Origin: Chlorops oryzae
Lineage: Eukaryota; Arthropoda; Insecta; Diptera; Chloropidae
DNA length: 64,000 bases
Direction of reading: 5' to 3'
Assembly: GCA_020466095.1 (NCBI GenBank)
Contig: CM035807.1
Location: 51,922,752 to 51,986,751 of the forward strand
In this document: positions 43,017 to 53,386 of the stretch, one piece after another
Layout: the number at the start of each line of letters is the position of its first letter
Position numbering within the stretch: the stretch's first letter is position 1
Position numbers and translations under genes: made by a program
Notes under the pieces: model-generated
What the model saw: only the letters and a program-made list of their open reading frames with translations
Told to the model about the DNA's origin: nothing
The model's database searches: none

Positions 43017-44293
43017 TAAAAAGAAATCCATTATTTTTGCATTAAATTGAGGGCTTTATTTAAGATAGTTAGAATGACCCGATTTAGGTCAAATATGCGC
43101 CGTTTTGTTCGATAACTTGTTGCCATTTTAAAGGTAATTTCATTATGCCTCTCTCATATAAGCCCTCGTTCCTATTAGCAAAAAATTGAGACAGTCGAAT
43201 TTCAGAAGCCTCTCTTGAAGCGAATGTTTCACCAGCAAAATTGTTCGCCATGGACAGGAACAGATGGTAATCACTTGGTGCCAGGTCCGGGCTATAAGGT
43301 GGATGCAGAAGAACCTCCCAACCAAACTCCCGGAGCTTCTGGCGAGTCACTATCGATGTGTGTGGCCTGGCGTTGTCCTGATGGAACACAATTCCTCTCC
43401 TATTGGCCAAAGCTGGCCGCTTATGGGCGATTGCTTCCTTCAGACGGTCCAATTGTTGACAGTAGAGTTCCGAGTTAAGAGTTTTGCCGTATGGGAGCAG
43501 CTCATAGTAGATTATTCCCTGCCAATCCCACCAAACACACAGCAAAACCTTCCTGGCCGTGAATCCTGGCTTGGCCACCGTTTCCGCCGGTTCACCGTGT
43601 TTCGACCACGACCGTTTTCGCTTGACGTTATCGTAAGTGACCCACTTTTCATCACCAGTCACCAACCGCTTCAGAAATGGGTCGATTTTGTTGCGGTTCA
43701 GCAGCGATTCGCAGATGGAAATTCGGTCTGTGAGGTTTTTTTGCGTTAACTCGTGTGGCACCCATACATCGAGCTTCTTTGGTATCCAGCCTTATTCAAA
43801 TGGTTCCAAACGGTTTTTTGTGCAATCTTTAGCTCTTTTGCAATCGAAACAGTGCTAACATGACGGTCGGACTCGATAATTTTTATGATTTTATCGACAT
43901 TTTCGACAATTGGCCTTCCAGTGCGTGGTGCATCCTTGACATCGAAGTTACCGGAACGGAATTGACAAAACCAAAATTGCGCATGATTGGCTGTTACAGT
44001 ATCAGGTCCATAAACGCTATTCACATTTTCAGCCGCCTGGCTTGCGTTTTCTCCCTTATCGAAGAAAAACTGTAAAATGTAGCGAATTTTCTCTTTGCTG
44101 ATGTCCATCTTTGACAAGCTCTCAAACAAAACTGAATCAATCAATCAAAAAAGTGTCAAAAAAGCTTTTTTAGTAGGAACTGTCATCTTTCTAATGCCCC
44201 CTAGCGGAACACGATCAGACTTATACATCGCGAGATGCAGATAAATAATGCCATCTATTGGAAAAATAATGGATTTCTTTTTACTACACCTAA
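43017..44293 (-). mobile_element. mariner transposon, copy 2
   Basis: 1277 bp with inverted ends TTAGGTGTAGTAAAAAGAAA and TA duplications (43015-43016 and 44294-44295). The left foldback arm at about 30300-30325 shows the empty site, with a single TA. It is the most complete of the three copies. Confidence 0.95.
43084..44144 (-). pseudogene. mariner transposase, copy 2, one frameshift
   Basis: The N-terminal 132 codons (44144-43746) hold the DNA-binding helices; the remaining 225 codons (43761-43084) hold the catalytic part. The two overlap across a single missing base near 43781, where the other copies have an extra T. The triad is intact: Asp in TGDEKWVTYDN, Asp in HQDNARPHTS and, exactly 34 residues later, Asp in YSPDLAPSDYHLF, the D34D signature of mariner. 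One base is the only visible lesion. Confidence 0.92.
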
Positions 44294-44684
44294 TATATTA
44301 ATAAAAAAGTTTAATTCTGATAAAAACCTTTTTTATTCGGAATTTTTTGGTAAAATGTACTTGCCAAAATCAATTTTCGTCGATTTAATCCTTAAAATTT
44401 TGAAATAAAAATTTTTTTTATCCATAGAATGGGAGCACATAAATAGCACATAATTCCCACCTATAAACGATTTTTCAAAAAAATCGTTAAGTGCGAATTT
44501 TTGCGGTGTCAAGCTACACCCCCCCTTTCATACAAATTACTTTTGTCCTTAAAATCTGACAAGGACGAGCACAAAATTTTTTAAGTCGGTACATAAATAG
44601 CACATAAAAAGCACGTAATTCTGAGAAAAAAAAATTTTTGATTTCACGAAAAGGGGGGTGCAGCTTGACGCACCTAATTCTGTC

Positions 44685-45685
44685 GGTGTTGTCAGTTTGA
44701 ATTGAGATATTGTGTTCAGTAGGGCTCGGATTTGGTTGAAAAACTGCCGAGGTGCAATGCAAAAACCGGTGCTTTCTCTTCGTCGGAGCGTGCCCAACCA
44801 CTATTAGGCCCACGGATAGGTGACTCACTATACACCGGAGTCTTAAAACCGCGGCTCGCTAACCACAAGGACTCGATTAATGCCTCTGGGCGTCAGATTC
44901 TGGATAAAATGTAGTTTTTCAGTTTCCTTGTCCCTAACTAGAGCAGGTCTAGGGTTGTTCAGCTTCTAGTCTATCTTTGGCAATTGGCGAGCGGAGTCGT
45001 TGCAATTCGCGCCTGAATCTTCGTTTTTCAGCGACGAGATATTCAATTTCCACATTGGTCAGTGTTTTTCTAATTATTTTTTTAGAATATGGGGTAGAAT
45101 TTTCTGCTGCTGATTCTAGAATGGAATTAAAAACAATTACGGCGTCATCAATATGTTCATTGCATTCAATTTTGTAATTTGTATGAATGTGCGAACTTAT
45201 ATACTTTTTGTACTTTATCCAGTTAGTCATTGGATTGGTTAAGCTGAGGGGACCTTCAACTTCTTTTGAAAACTTGTGTAAGAGGAATACAACAGGCGAA
45301 TTGTCCAAAGAGAGGTCAGTTGTTGCTGGCCACTTAGTTGGCTGCCTAGGCGATACAAAGTGAAGAGAATTATTTTTATTAATAATTGCTTTGTATAGTT
45401 GTTGACCCTTAGGATTGCATGTTCTGGAGCCCCAGAAAGTATGCTTTGGATTATAGTCTCCTGCTGCTTGAAACTTTTCACCTAATGTCTCAAAGTAGTC
45501 CGCAAAGTAGTCTCATTATTACGCAAACTGTTGTTGCCTGAATGAAATCATAACTATATGAATCTAGAGGAAAATGCTGGATTCTTCGACGAATAAGTAT
45601 ACCAGTGCCTCCATGTGCCTTACCGTCTGGGTGGTTAGTTTGATAGAAGATATAACCAGGCATTGAAAAGAAATTTTATATTGTT
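44685..45685 (-). pseudogene. Jockey-like LINE, 5' half (endonuclease end and linker)
   Basis: On the minus strand from about 45680: HPDGKAHGGTGILIRRRI, then in another frame a segment with HTFWGSRTCNPKGQQLYKAI (about 45440-45380), then LSLDNSPVVFLLHKFSKEVEG and a basic linker (RRFRRELQRLRSPIAKDR). These are the APE-type endonuclease and following linker of Jockey-clade elements. Several frame changes break it. The sequence resumes at 29934 across the foldback. Its 5' end meets the Ty3 integrase at about 45685, so it is 5'-truncated. Confidence 0.7.
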
Positions 45686-45687
45686 GA

Positions 45688-46530
45688 TTGAGTTTAAGAG
45701 AGGAGCATTTCGTCAACTTCTTGAAGGAAAGAAGCAGCCAAACCGTGGCTGATAGCATTCTCGCAATTCATGGACAGAACAATGAAGATTGGGTATATAA
45801 AATTCAGCTGCAAGATCCGAGGCTTCGTCACATATGCGAAGTGTTATCGAACAAGGAACAAAAAGATGTCGATGCCTTAAAGCAGATACGAACGGATTAC
45901 CTGTTGAGAACTGGAAGACTTTTCGGGAAAGTTGGAGGGAAATTAAAGCTGGTGGTACCACAGGCGGTCCGATGGCGTGTCACCCGGGCTTGCCATGATG
46001 ATGTCGGGCATTTTGCCGTCGAGAAGACGATGGAACGAATATCTCAGCATTTTTGGTTTCCGCGCATTCGCAGATATGTGAAGTCCTACATTGCATCATG
46101 TGAAGAATGCTGCATCAACAAGGTCAAAAGCGGGAAGTCTGAAGGACAACTTCATCTAAGAGAGGTGCTTCCAATACCTTTTAGAAACCTATTCATCGAT
46201 CACCTGGGGCCGTTCATAAAAAGCAAATCAGGAAATTGTCATGTGTTGGCAATTGTCTGCGGCTTCAGAAAATATGTTCTCCTTAAAGCTGTCAGGAATA
46301 CTAAGACGGAGCCAGTGGTGAAAGCCGTAAAAGAAGTCATGTTTATATTCGGCGTCCCGCTACAGCTGACTTCCGATCGTGGCACTGCATATACATCCAA
46401 GCATTTTGAAAATTTTATGAATAAGTATGGAATACAGCATATCAAAACGGCGGCTCGAACGCCAAGGTCTAATGGGCAGGTCGAACGGACCAACAAAACC
46501 GTGCTGGGCGGTCTGAAATGTCTGACTTAG
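45688..46530 (+). pseudogene. Ty3-type integrase fragment
   Basis: A 280-codon open frame with the integrase zinc site (HDDVGHFAVEKTMERISQHF followed by C-x2-C in CEECC) and the catalytic core: FIDHLGPF (first Asp, about 46198), LTSDRGTAYTS (second Asp, about 46375) and PRSNGQVERTNKT (Glu, about 46483). It lacks any upstream RT and stops at 46530 before the usual C-terminal domain. Integrase joins retroelement DNA to the chromosome. The core looks intact, but this is a truncated pol. Confidence 0.75.
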
Positions 46531-46598
46531 GACAAGAGAGATTGAGACAAAGAGCTACCGACTGTACATTGGAGCATCAATTCTCAGAAGAATAAGGT

Positions 46599-47087
46599 TG
46601 TAGTATGTATACACACGAACGCACAAACTCATTTTTCCACTTCATTCACGACATAAGTGGTTTCATATGACCAAATTCTTTGCAAGCTGCACTCATTGCA
46701 CTAGCAACATATTTTGCAGGCAGCGTCGTCGAATCGTGGGAAAGTGGATTGTCAGCATACTTCACAAGCTAATTCGTAAGATTCTTTATTTTTCTATTGT
46801 AAGTCATTTATGTTTACTTAACATATTTTTGATATAAATAAAGCTTGAAGTTCAGTTGGAACTTCAGATTCGATTTACATGCGAAACCTTTTGATTTTTC
46901 CATTCTCAATAATTGGCGTATCTCCGCCGTATAAATATAGTGATATTGGGCGCTAGCCGCCAAATAGATTTGCGAGTCCCGCCGCTCAGCAATAGCGGGG
47001 CATAACAAACTAAAAACCTTTAGAATATAAAGAAATAGAAACTATAAAATCAAAATATAAATTCTTCTACGCGAAGGATACACTACA
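46599..47087 (+). repeat. LTR (489 bp) followed by a primer site
   Basis: It starts TGTAGTATGTATACACACG and ends CACTACA, so the ends form the short inverted pair TGTAGT/ACTACA. Immediately after, TGGCGATCCTGCCGACC (47088-47104) looks like a primer-binding site. An AATAAA lies near 46838. A purine-rich AGAAGAATAAGG precedes it, so it could equally be the 3' LTR of the integrase-bearing element upstream or the 5' LTR of a lost element downstream. No second copy is in the window. Confidence 0.6.
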
Positions 47088-47104
47088 TGGCGATCCTGCC
47101 GACC

Positions 47105-47349
47105 AAATTTGGATCCTTCTGATCCTTTCCTTTGCACAAAAAATAAAAAATCGACAATTCCTTTGCCTAAGCAGAAATTTCCAAAAAAAAAAAAAGATTT
47201 TTGTTTTAACCATAGCACTAGCAGCCTTGCCATAAACTAATTTTGTTTATCTCCACTCAATTTTAATGCTTTGAACAAATACATGGAATTTTTTTTATAC
47301 GCTCAGACAAATTGAGATGAGAATCACATACACAAATTTTCATTAAAGT
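47105..47349. other. leader-like noncoding DNA
   Basis: AT-rich, between the primer-like site and the BEL-D gag remnant. No coding motif is seen. Confidence 0.35.
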
Positions 47350-48630
47350 GAAGGGGGATTTATCACGACGCCAAAGCCCATCTTCTTGAGCTACTGGATC
47401 TCCTTAAAAACTCAGTGGATTCAACGTCTAGCATGCAATACCACACCTCTAATGAGAAAATTTCGTCACCACCTACGAACATCTTTCTCGGTCGCGAGCA
47501 GCCGGCGAACGTGTGCCACCTGTGTGGAAATGATCACGTACTGCGACAGTGCCCACAATTTTTGGAAATGACGGTCGACGCTCGTCATAGATTTATCACG
47601 CAAAATAACAGATGTTATAATTGTTAAACTGGCTCCCATCGCTCGACAAAATGTATCGGCCCCTGTCGATGTGCGAAGTGTAAGAAGCGGCACCACACGC
47701 TGCTTCATAGACATGCTCCCGCGGTCTCACCGTATGAAGCTTCTCCTCCGTCCTCCCAGACCCCCGGCCCGTCACCGACAAGCTCCGCTATTGCATCATC
47801 GGCGACATCACCTACTCCAACGGGAGCCTCGATTTCCTCCCATGAAACCAACGCACATGCGGATGACGGCCACACTCAGAACCTATTGCCTACCGCCCTC
47901 GCGCACATTCTCCATCAGAGCGAGCGATTCACCGTGCGAGTTCTCCTGGAGACTCTTAGCGTACCAAAAAATCACCGATATCTAGCTCTACTCCTGGGAC
48001 GATCGTCCACACGACCTCCACACGAAAAGCAAACACGCATATGGCTGAAGGCCATATTTAAGTACTTCTACTTACCGCCCTCGAGCATATTTTTCATTAG
48101 GGCGAGCGATTTACTGTGAGAGCGCTCTTGGATCAAGGCTCTCAGCGCACATTCCTCGACGACAGCAAACAAAAACTGCTCAATCTTCCCACACTGCAAA
48201 AATTTCGCAAATTCTCTGGCATTGGCGGGCAGAAATCACCAACAGCGGAAAAGGTATGCGTTTTCACCTTGGCCTCTCCGCATTCTGAGTTTCAAGGGGA
48301 GGTGGCCGCCGTCGTCCTGCCAAAATTAACAAACTGGTTTCCATCGTTGAGAGCAACAAATCCCATCGCGAAAGAGCTACCTTCCCTGGAGCTTGCAGAT
48401 CCGCACTTCATGGAACCAGGACGTATCGATGTAGTTATTGGCTCCGACATCCTCCCGCGAGTAATGCTATCAGGAATTCGACTCAACGTCGATGGCAGTC
48501 TACTAGCACAAAATTCGGTCTTCAGGTAGTTCTTGAGTGGTGCCATAGCCAGCGAATACTGTGAACAATATGCCAGCTGCGCAAACATTATCCAGCCTTT
48601 CAACCCAGGAGGAGCTTTCAATTAGTGACA
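47350..48630 (+). pseudogene. BEL/Pao gag knuckles and protease fragment (BEL-D)
   Basis: About 47507-47720 encodes VCHLCGNDHVLRQCPQFLEM, then CYNC and later CRCAKCKKRHHTLLH, the BEL Gag zinc-knuckle array. A Ser/Pro-rich linker follows, with one internal partial duplication (the HILHQSERFTVRVLL-like segment at about 47900 recurs, decayed, near 48080). The protease is seen at 48116-48529: VRALLDQGSQRTFL (catalytic Asp) and VVIGSDILPRVM. Stops and frame changes are present, and sequence similarity ends at about 48630. Confidence 0.7.
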
Positions 48631-49475
48631 AAAGAGCCAAAGTATTACACTTTGGCAACAAGATACGCACCGCGTATCACCACAGGAGCGTCGGCGCGTG
48701 TTACTTACTTACGGTCGCCGCTCACCATCGCCTTGCCTCCTTGAATCTGTGCGTTACCAGCCACGCCCTCACCTTCAAGTTTCTTTTGCGTAACGCCAGG
48801 CGGGCAGTATGTCTGTTTTTGCCGCTGCCGCTACACAGCTAAATCCCACCAGCGGCAAAAAAACGGGAAAAAGAAAGGCAGCATTTCGAGACCAGCTGCT
48901 TCCCGCCGGGCTTGACTGGCAACACCGGTCGGGCTTAAAAATTCAAATAGAACTGTTGATAAAACGTCACGTCCGCGACTTTTCGAATTGTTATTCCGTT
49001 AACAACAACAAAGTTTTAAGTGAAATAATGTGTTGAGTGCGGGCCGCGTTCGCGACAATTTGATAACTTCTTTTGTTATTCGGGGCTCTTTTTAAAACCC
49101 ACCACAATCATCAACATCATCATCCGAGCCAACAGCAACAGCATCTACCTCGGCCACAACAACAACAGCAGCAGCAGAATCAATATCTCCCGATTCGTCC
49201 ATCGCCGCCCTAGTCCCAGGTACTTTATTGATTAGCTCTCTTTTATTCGACTTCCATACGATTTCCCTTTGCCCTCTTTGGGTCGTAAGACCATTAATTA
49301 CTCGCGGGCACAAACAATATGAATTTATCGAACCAATAAACAGATCTTTTCGTTTATGTAATATTTACAGTCCTCGATTTGATTTTAGTATAAGTCTTTC
49401 GAGCTTTAAGTTGATACTTTTTGAATTATTTAATAAGCTAGTCTGTGTTATAAATCTGTAGACTGAATTAAAAAA
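48631..49475. other. GC-richer noncoding DNA with CAA/CAG repeats
   Basis: More GC-rich than its surroundings (48700-48960), then CAACAACAACAGCAGCAGCAG-type triplets near 49155-49178. Frames here are short and have no recognised domain. It could be an LTR or leader of another element. Confidence 0.35.
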
Positions 49476-49745
49476 TTAAATTAACAAAAATATAATGCCC
49501 ATTTTGTTGTTTGTCGGAGATCCCCAGCTACTGTGCCAGCTTTTGAAATCGCCTGTGAGCAGTGTGTTTTGGTTAGAATTACTGAACGGAGTTCTTAGAT
49601 TAGGTTTGTTGAAAGGTTTGTTGGGTGGTAGGTATGCTGATATAATGGTGAATTTTTGAGTGTGTTTTGTGTGATTCTGGATGGATATGTTAAGTGAAGG
49701 TGATTGTTTTGTGTGCCAATATAAAGTGTATGCCAATATTCCAGG
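49476..49745 (-). pseudogene. Jockey-like endonuclease fragment
   Basis: An 86-codon minus-strand frame includes IISAYLPPNKPF and LLTGDFKSWHSSWGSPTNNKMG. GDF-x-x-W-H is the endonuclease core found in Jockey-clade LINEs; here the usual N of GDFN is K. It is a short fragment without neighbouring parts. Confidence 0.65.
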
Positions 49746-49884
49746 ATTCTATTATTCTATTCTCAGGTCGATTTTGGCTCCTGGTTCGAGTCCTTTCACA
49801 GTTCAGGTGTGGGGTGAACGATTCTGAGAATTCAACGGTCGCGTGGGCTTACGGAAATCCGAGTACATAAACTTGAATGCGAAA

Positions 49885-50181
49885 ATGGTTCTTATTAAGA
49901 GGGTCAATTTCAATTCCTTACGGACAGAAAAATTAATGGATCTTCTACGCGAACGCAATTTGGTGACGACTGGTCAAAAAGCCGAATTGTTGTCCCGACT
50001 TATGGAAGATTTGGGAACTGACGTTATTGAGGTGGAGATTCAAGAAGACCACTCCAGTTTTCAAAATCAGCTGGACGTGCTACGAGAAATGTTTTCTACG
50101 GTTGTGACTCAGAAGCAACAAAAGACGTTAACTGGCATATTCTCAAAAAAGCCCGAATCAGATAAGGTTAAATTGCGATAG
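49885..50181 (+). pseudogene. SAP-domain gag N-terminus fragment
   Basis: Starts MVLIKRVNFNSLRTEKL; residues 11-45 match a SAP motif (LRTEKLMDLLRERNLVTTGQ, then K-A-E-L-L-S-R-L), a helix-extended-helix DNA-binding fold. A following segment, QNQLDVLREMFSTVV, looks helical. SAP motifs occur at the start of some insect retroelement Gag proteins. It ends at 50181, where a minus-strand BEL fragment begins. Confidence 0.5.
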
Positions 50182-50755
50182 GATTGTGCGATTGGGAGAT
50201 TCATTGCTTGCGATGGCGATCTTTATTTTATCGCAAACGTGAAAAATGCCCTCGATTTTCACATTCAAATCGTGTCGGGCTCGGATAGTGAGGCTGCATA
50301 GGACTTCCTTATCCACTGTTGTCGTTGAGATGTGCATATCTTTAACCGCACTAATGGTCACGCGATTAATTGGACTACATTGGTCTACGAGCGCTCGGAC
50401 AAAATGTAGATGGCTCCCCACCTGCAACCGGATCTGCGCAGTTGGCATTAATATGGCCTTTTGCTGACAAAAGAGCTGAACTGCATGCATTGGTCGTTCT
50501 GGTGACCTCTCTCCGAGTCGTTCATGCATGTGCGGCAAACTGTGGTGCCTTTTTCTGCATTAGCGGCAGCGTGCTGTACTTTGGCAGATTCCAGAGGAAT
50601 GGCTATGAGGCATTTTGGACAATATGTGTGCAAAGGACAGTCCGCAAGCGATTCTCTGTGTTCACCGCGAGAAATTTTTGGCAAAATCGCAACGCATGCA
50701 CACCGCAACAGACTCTGCACGCTAACTCAGGCCTAGATCGACCTTAAGACGCTGG
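50165..50755 (-). pseudogene. BEL/Pao gag knuckle and protease fragment (BEL-E)
   Basis: Minus strand: LADCPLHTYCPKCLIAIPLE and CRTCMNDSERGHQNDQC (50720-50448) form a zinc-knuckle array, then VGSHLHFVRALVDQCSPINR (50440-50370) is the protease start, with the catalytic Asp in ALVDQ. The piece is short and frame-shifted. Its order relative to BEL-C pol (gag downstream of the pol end) shows that it is a separate element. Confidence 0.6.
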
Positions 50756-50949
50756 ATTTTTTGAAGTTCCTGCCAGTTGTTTGGCAGGTTTCTCGGCGAC
50801 GGTGGCGACGACGTTGGTTGCGGCTGCGTAAGTCGACATTTTGTGCTGAGCGCCGAATATGCGGAATAGGCGGAATATGCGAAATCAAGGAATGGGATGA
50901 AATAAGAAAAAAGGAGAGAAGGGATGTTGTTGGGGCGGAAGGCTGACTT

Positions 50950-52530
50950 ATTTGACGATAGGTCGTGTCACAATGCCTTTCTCCGTACGAATATCCACCA
51001 CACAAACGCATCCGTCCCGCCCTTCTTAGACCTTTACTACCTGACCCAAGCGCCACGACTTCACGGGTAAGTTCTCATCCTTTATTACGACGAGCGAGTT
51101 GACCACTAAATTTTCTTTTCCTCGTTTCCATTTAGTGCGTTTATGGAGTTCGGACAAATACTAATTTTTCCACCGATTACAAAATTTTTGAATGGCTCAG
51201 GAGGAGCCAGTAATGGGCCACCTATTAGTAATTGTCCCGGAGTTAATACGCCAAGATCCGACGGATCTGCTGACATTGCACAGATGGGACGAGAATTTTA
51301 ACAGGATTCAATGCGAACAAAAACTGTTGTAAATTCTTCGTTGGTCAACTTACATGTACCGATCACTTTTACGAAATGAGCTTTATAACTACGAACGCCG
51401 GCTTGCCAAAGCACTCCCATATGAGGCGCTCCGGGGGGCTTAAAATGCCACGCAATATTGTGGTTGACCTGCTGTGTAAGTACAGCATCACGTGAGGTGC
51501 TTACGAACTGGGCATACAATTGGTGAGATGCATCTACGAAATTTTTGCCATTGTCGGATTAAATATGGCCTGGACAGCCCCGCCTTGCGACAACCCGATT
51601 GAAAGAAGCTAGACAGGCTGGAGTCGAGAGGTCAGAGATTGCTTAAAAATGAATGGTCTTTGTAGCAAAACAAACAACAAAAACAAGCGTAACCGTTTGT
51701 TACAACCCTCGAGCGGCCGTCTGCGCTTTTAATTTCAGAGGGGTCGGCAAAGTCAATACCAGTATGGAGGAAGGGGCTATCCAATATTGTACGCTCAGGA
51801 AGAAGAATGCCGATCATTTCTGACCTTAATTTGCTCTTATATAAAATACACGCTTCACAATTGTGAATAACTGTGTTAATTAAATTTTTCTTTTTTTGAA
51901 TACAAGGTTGTGTTCGAATTAATCTTAGAAGGAGTTCGTTTCCACAATGAAGCGAAATTCTCTGATGAAAGTGCACTAGAAGTCGGGATAGCTTACAATT
52001 ATAAGGAATTATAACCGGATGTCTCTCATTATATGATCTGATTATATGAGAGACTTGGACTCGCGGCTAATTTGCTATTCACTCGCATCGCGTCATCCCT
52101 ATCAAGAAATGGATTGAGATTCAATAAGGAACTAGCGGACGCTATTGCCGTTTTATTTTTTTAGGGATTCGAATTCGTTGCATAATTTTTCCGTTGAGTC
52201 AATCGACAAAGATGCGTTTGAATTTCCGTCGTTTTGCGTCTAGATAAAGTGTCTGTAGGGGAACTGACAATGGATTTCTGCGTAGGATGAATGTTTTTTA
52301 CAAAACGGTACACATTTTTTTTCGAGCTGTGAACGCGTCGGTGTGTGGACGTGTTTCTTGATCGCTCTGATAAATTCTTTTTTTTAAAGTAACTAACTGA
52401 AGTTTTAATTGCCATAAGTCTATCGTGCTTATATCTCTGCTTGCAACACTAAGTCTAATTCTTGTTTTTGGAGTTGTGAACGGTGAAAACTGATTGAAGC
52501 TTAAATATATTTTTTTATTTTCTTGAAATT
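50950..52530 (-). pseudogene. BEL/Pao integrase and C-terminus (BEL-C, distal part)
   Basis: Minus strand from 52530: IDLWQLKLQLVTLKK (about 52430), NPFLDRDDAMRV (about 52115), ISLHCGNELLLRLIRTQ (51955), CEACILYKSKLRSE (51860), HTGIDFADPSEI (first catalytic Asp, 51750), NIAWHFKPPGAPHMGVLWQA (51455) and KDENLPVKSWRLGQVV (about 51090). This is BEL pol order. The Glu expected after GGLW is replaced by Gln. Stops and frameshifts are present. It continues BEL-C at 57.9-58.8 kb across the CR1-like LINE. Confidence 0.7.
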
Positions 52531-52606
52531 TCAAAAATCCGCGTGCGCGCAATTCGTAAATTTCGGCTGTTGAACCAACAACAAATGGAAACACGAAATA
52601 GAACTG

Positions 52607-53386
52607 GTGCAGTCGCCCGCTCTTACAAAAGGTAAAGAGACCAATGCATCGACTGAGGCTGTGCTCTCTTATATGAAATCAATGGAGCAGCGCATGACGG
52701 CGAACTCACAAAATTTGTTTGATCAGCTTGCAAAAAGTATTACTGCTGTGGAAGAGCAGGTGACCAAAAAAATTGAAGCTGAGATCGTTGACCTTAAGCA
52801 GAGAGTAGTTGAGCTGGAATCTAAAGTACGAATGCTAGAGAGTGATTTAGTGAGCGTTAGAAGCTGCTCGGCCGATTTAAACAGCCTAAAACAAGCGGTG
52901 CATCAGCTTACGGTCAATAAGCACGAGGCACCTTCGGATGCTGTGATCTTCGGCATACCTGCAACTGAAGGTGAAAATCTTAAGAGTATTTTTAATAAAA
53001 TTTGCCTGTTTGTCGGTTATACTGCTCCAAACGTTAGAGACATATTCAGAGTAAAGGCCAGCTCTTCTCATTCTGTTGTGATCTGCAAATTCTTCTCACC
53101 GTATGATCTAAATAACACACTTAAAGCTTTTTCTGCTTATCGTCGAAGTGAAAGAAAAGCTGTCTCACTGCGCTCAGCTGGGATTGATTCCGACAATAAC
53201 TTCTTTATTTTTGAGAGCCTACCGGTTGAGAAACGTAAGCTGTTACAAAAAGCTATTAAGCTTAAGAAAGAGAAAAAGCTGTTTAACGCCTTTTCGATTC
53301 ATGGGACGGTTCATGTTAGGCGTAGTAAAGATGATAAACCAAGTCATATTCATTGTGATGATGACCTGCGCAACTTTTTATTGTAA
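52607..53386 (+). CDS. LINE ORF1: coiled coil plus FP-type C-terminal domain
   Basis: About 259 codons. Residues 20-105 are a long coiled coil (KKIEAEIVDLKQRVVELE). An RRM-like part (AVIFGIPATEGENLKSIF, about residue 110) follows, then the C-terminal segment NFFIFESLPVEKRKLLQKAI, with VHVRRSKDDKP, matches the baculovirus FP-like C-terminal domain common in CR1-type ORF1 proteins. The product would bind LINE RNA. The nearest ATG upstream (52585) is out of frame by one base, so either a later Met (about 52673) is used or the 5' end carries a frameshift. Confidence 0.65.
   Translation: MQSPALTKGKETNASTEAVLSYMKSMEQRMTANSQNLFDQLAKSITAVEEQVTKKIEAEIVDLKQRVVELESKVRMLESDLVSVRSCSADLNSLKQAVHQLTVNKHEAPSDAVIFGIPATEGENLKSIFNKICLFVGYTAPNVRDIFRVKASSSHSVVICKFFSPYDLNNTLKAFSAYRRSERKAVSLRSAGIDSDNNFFIFESLPVEKRKLLQKAIKLKKEKKLFNAFSIHGTVHVRRSKDDKPSHIHCDDDLRNFLL

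Larger units (their letters stand above)
29935..44675. mobile_element. foldback-type transposon with 2.1-kb inverted arms and tRNA-like inserts
   Basis: Outer ends are exact inverted repeats starting AGGTGCGTCAAGCTGCACC, flanked by a 9-base direct repeat AATTCTGTC (29926-29934 and 44676-44684). The 9-bp duplication and very long arms fit foldback/Mutator-like elements. Arms: 29935-32074 and 40772-44675 (the right one enlarged by two insertions). The middle (32075-40771) holds small palindromic elements and the BEL-A retroelement but no transposase, so the element is nonautonomous as seen. It inserted into a Jockey-like LINE, whose halves flank it. Confidence 0.85.
40772..44675 (-). repeat. 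right inverted arm of the foldback element
   Basis: Matches the left arm in inverted orientation. Removing the mariner (43017-44293) and the 41978-42450 insert leaves a length close to the left arm's 2140 bp. It carries the same three tRNA-like segments and the same outer hairpin. A 71-codon frame at 40893-41108 is shared with the left arm but shows no domain. Confidence 0.85.

Noticed and set aside
29935..44675. Foldback as a Polinton or integrated large DNA virus
   Set aside because: No DNA polymerase, integrase or capsid genes; 9-bp rather than 6-bp duplication; the only large ORF belongs to BEL-A, which has its own LTRs and duplication.
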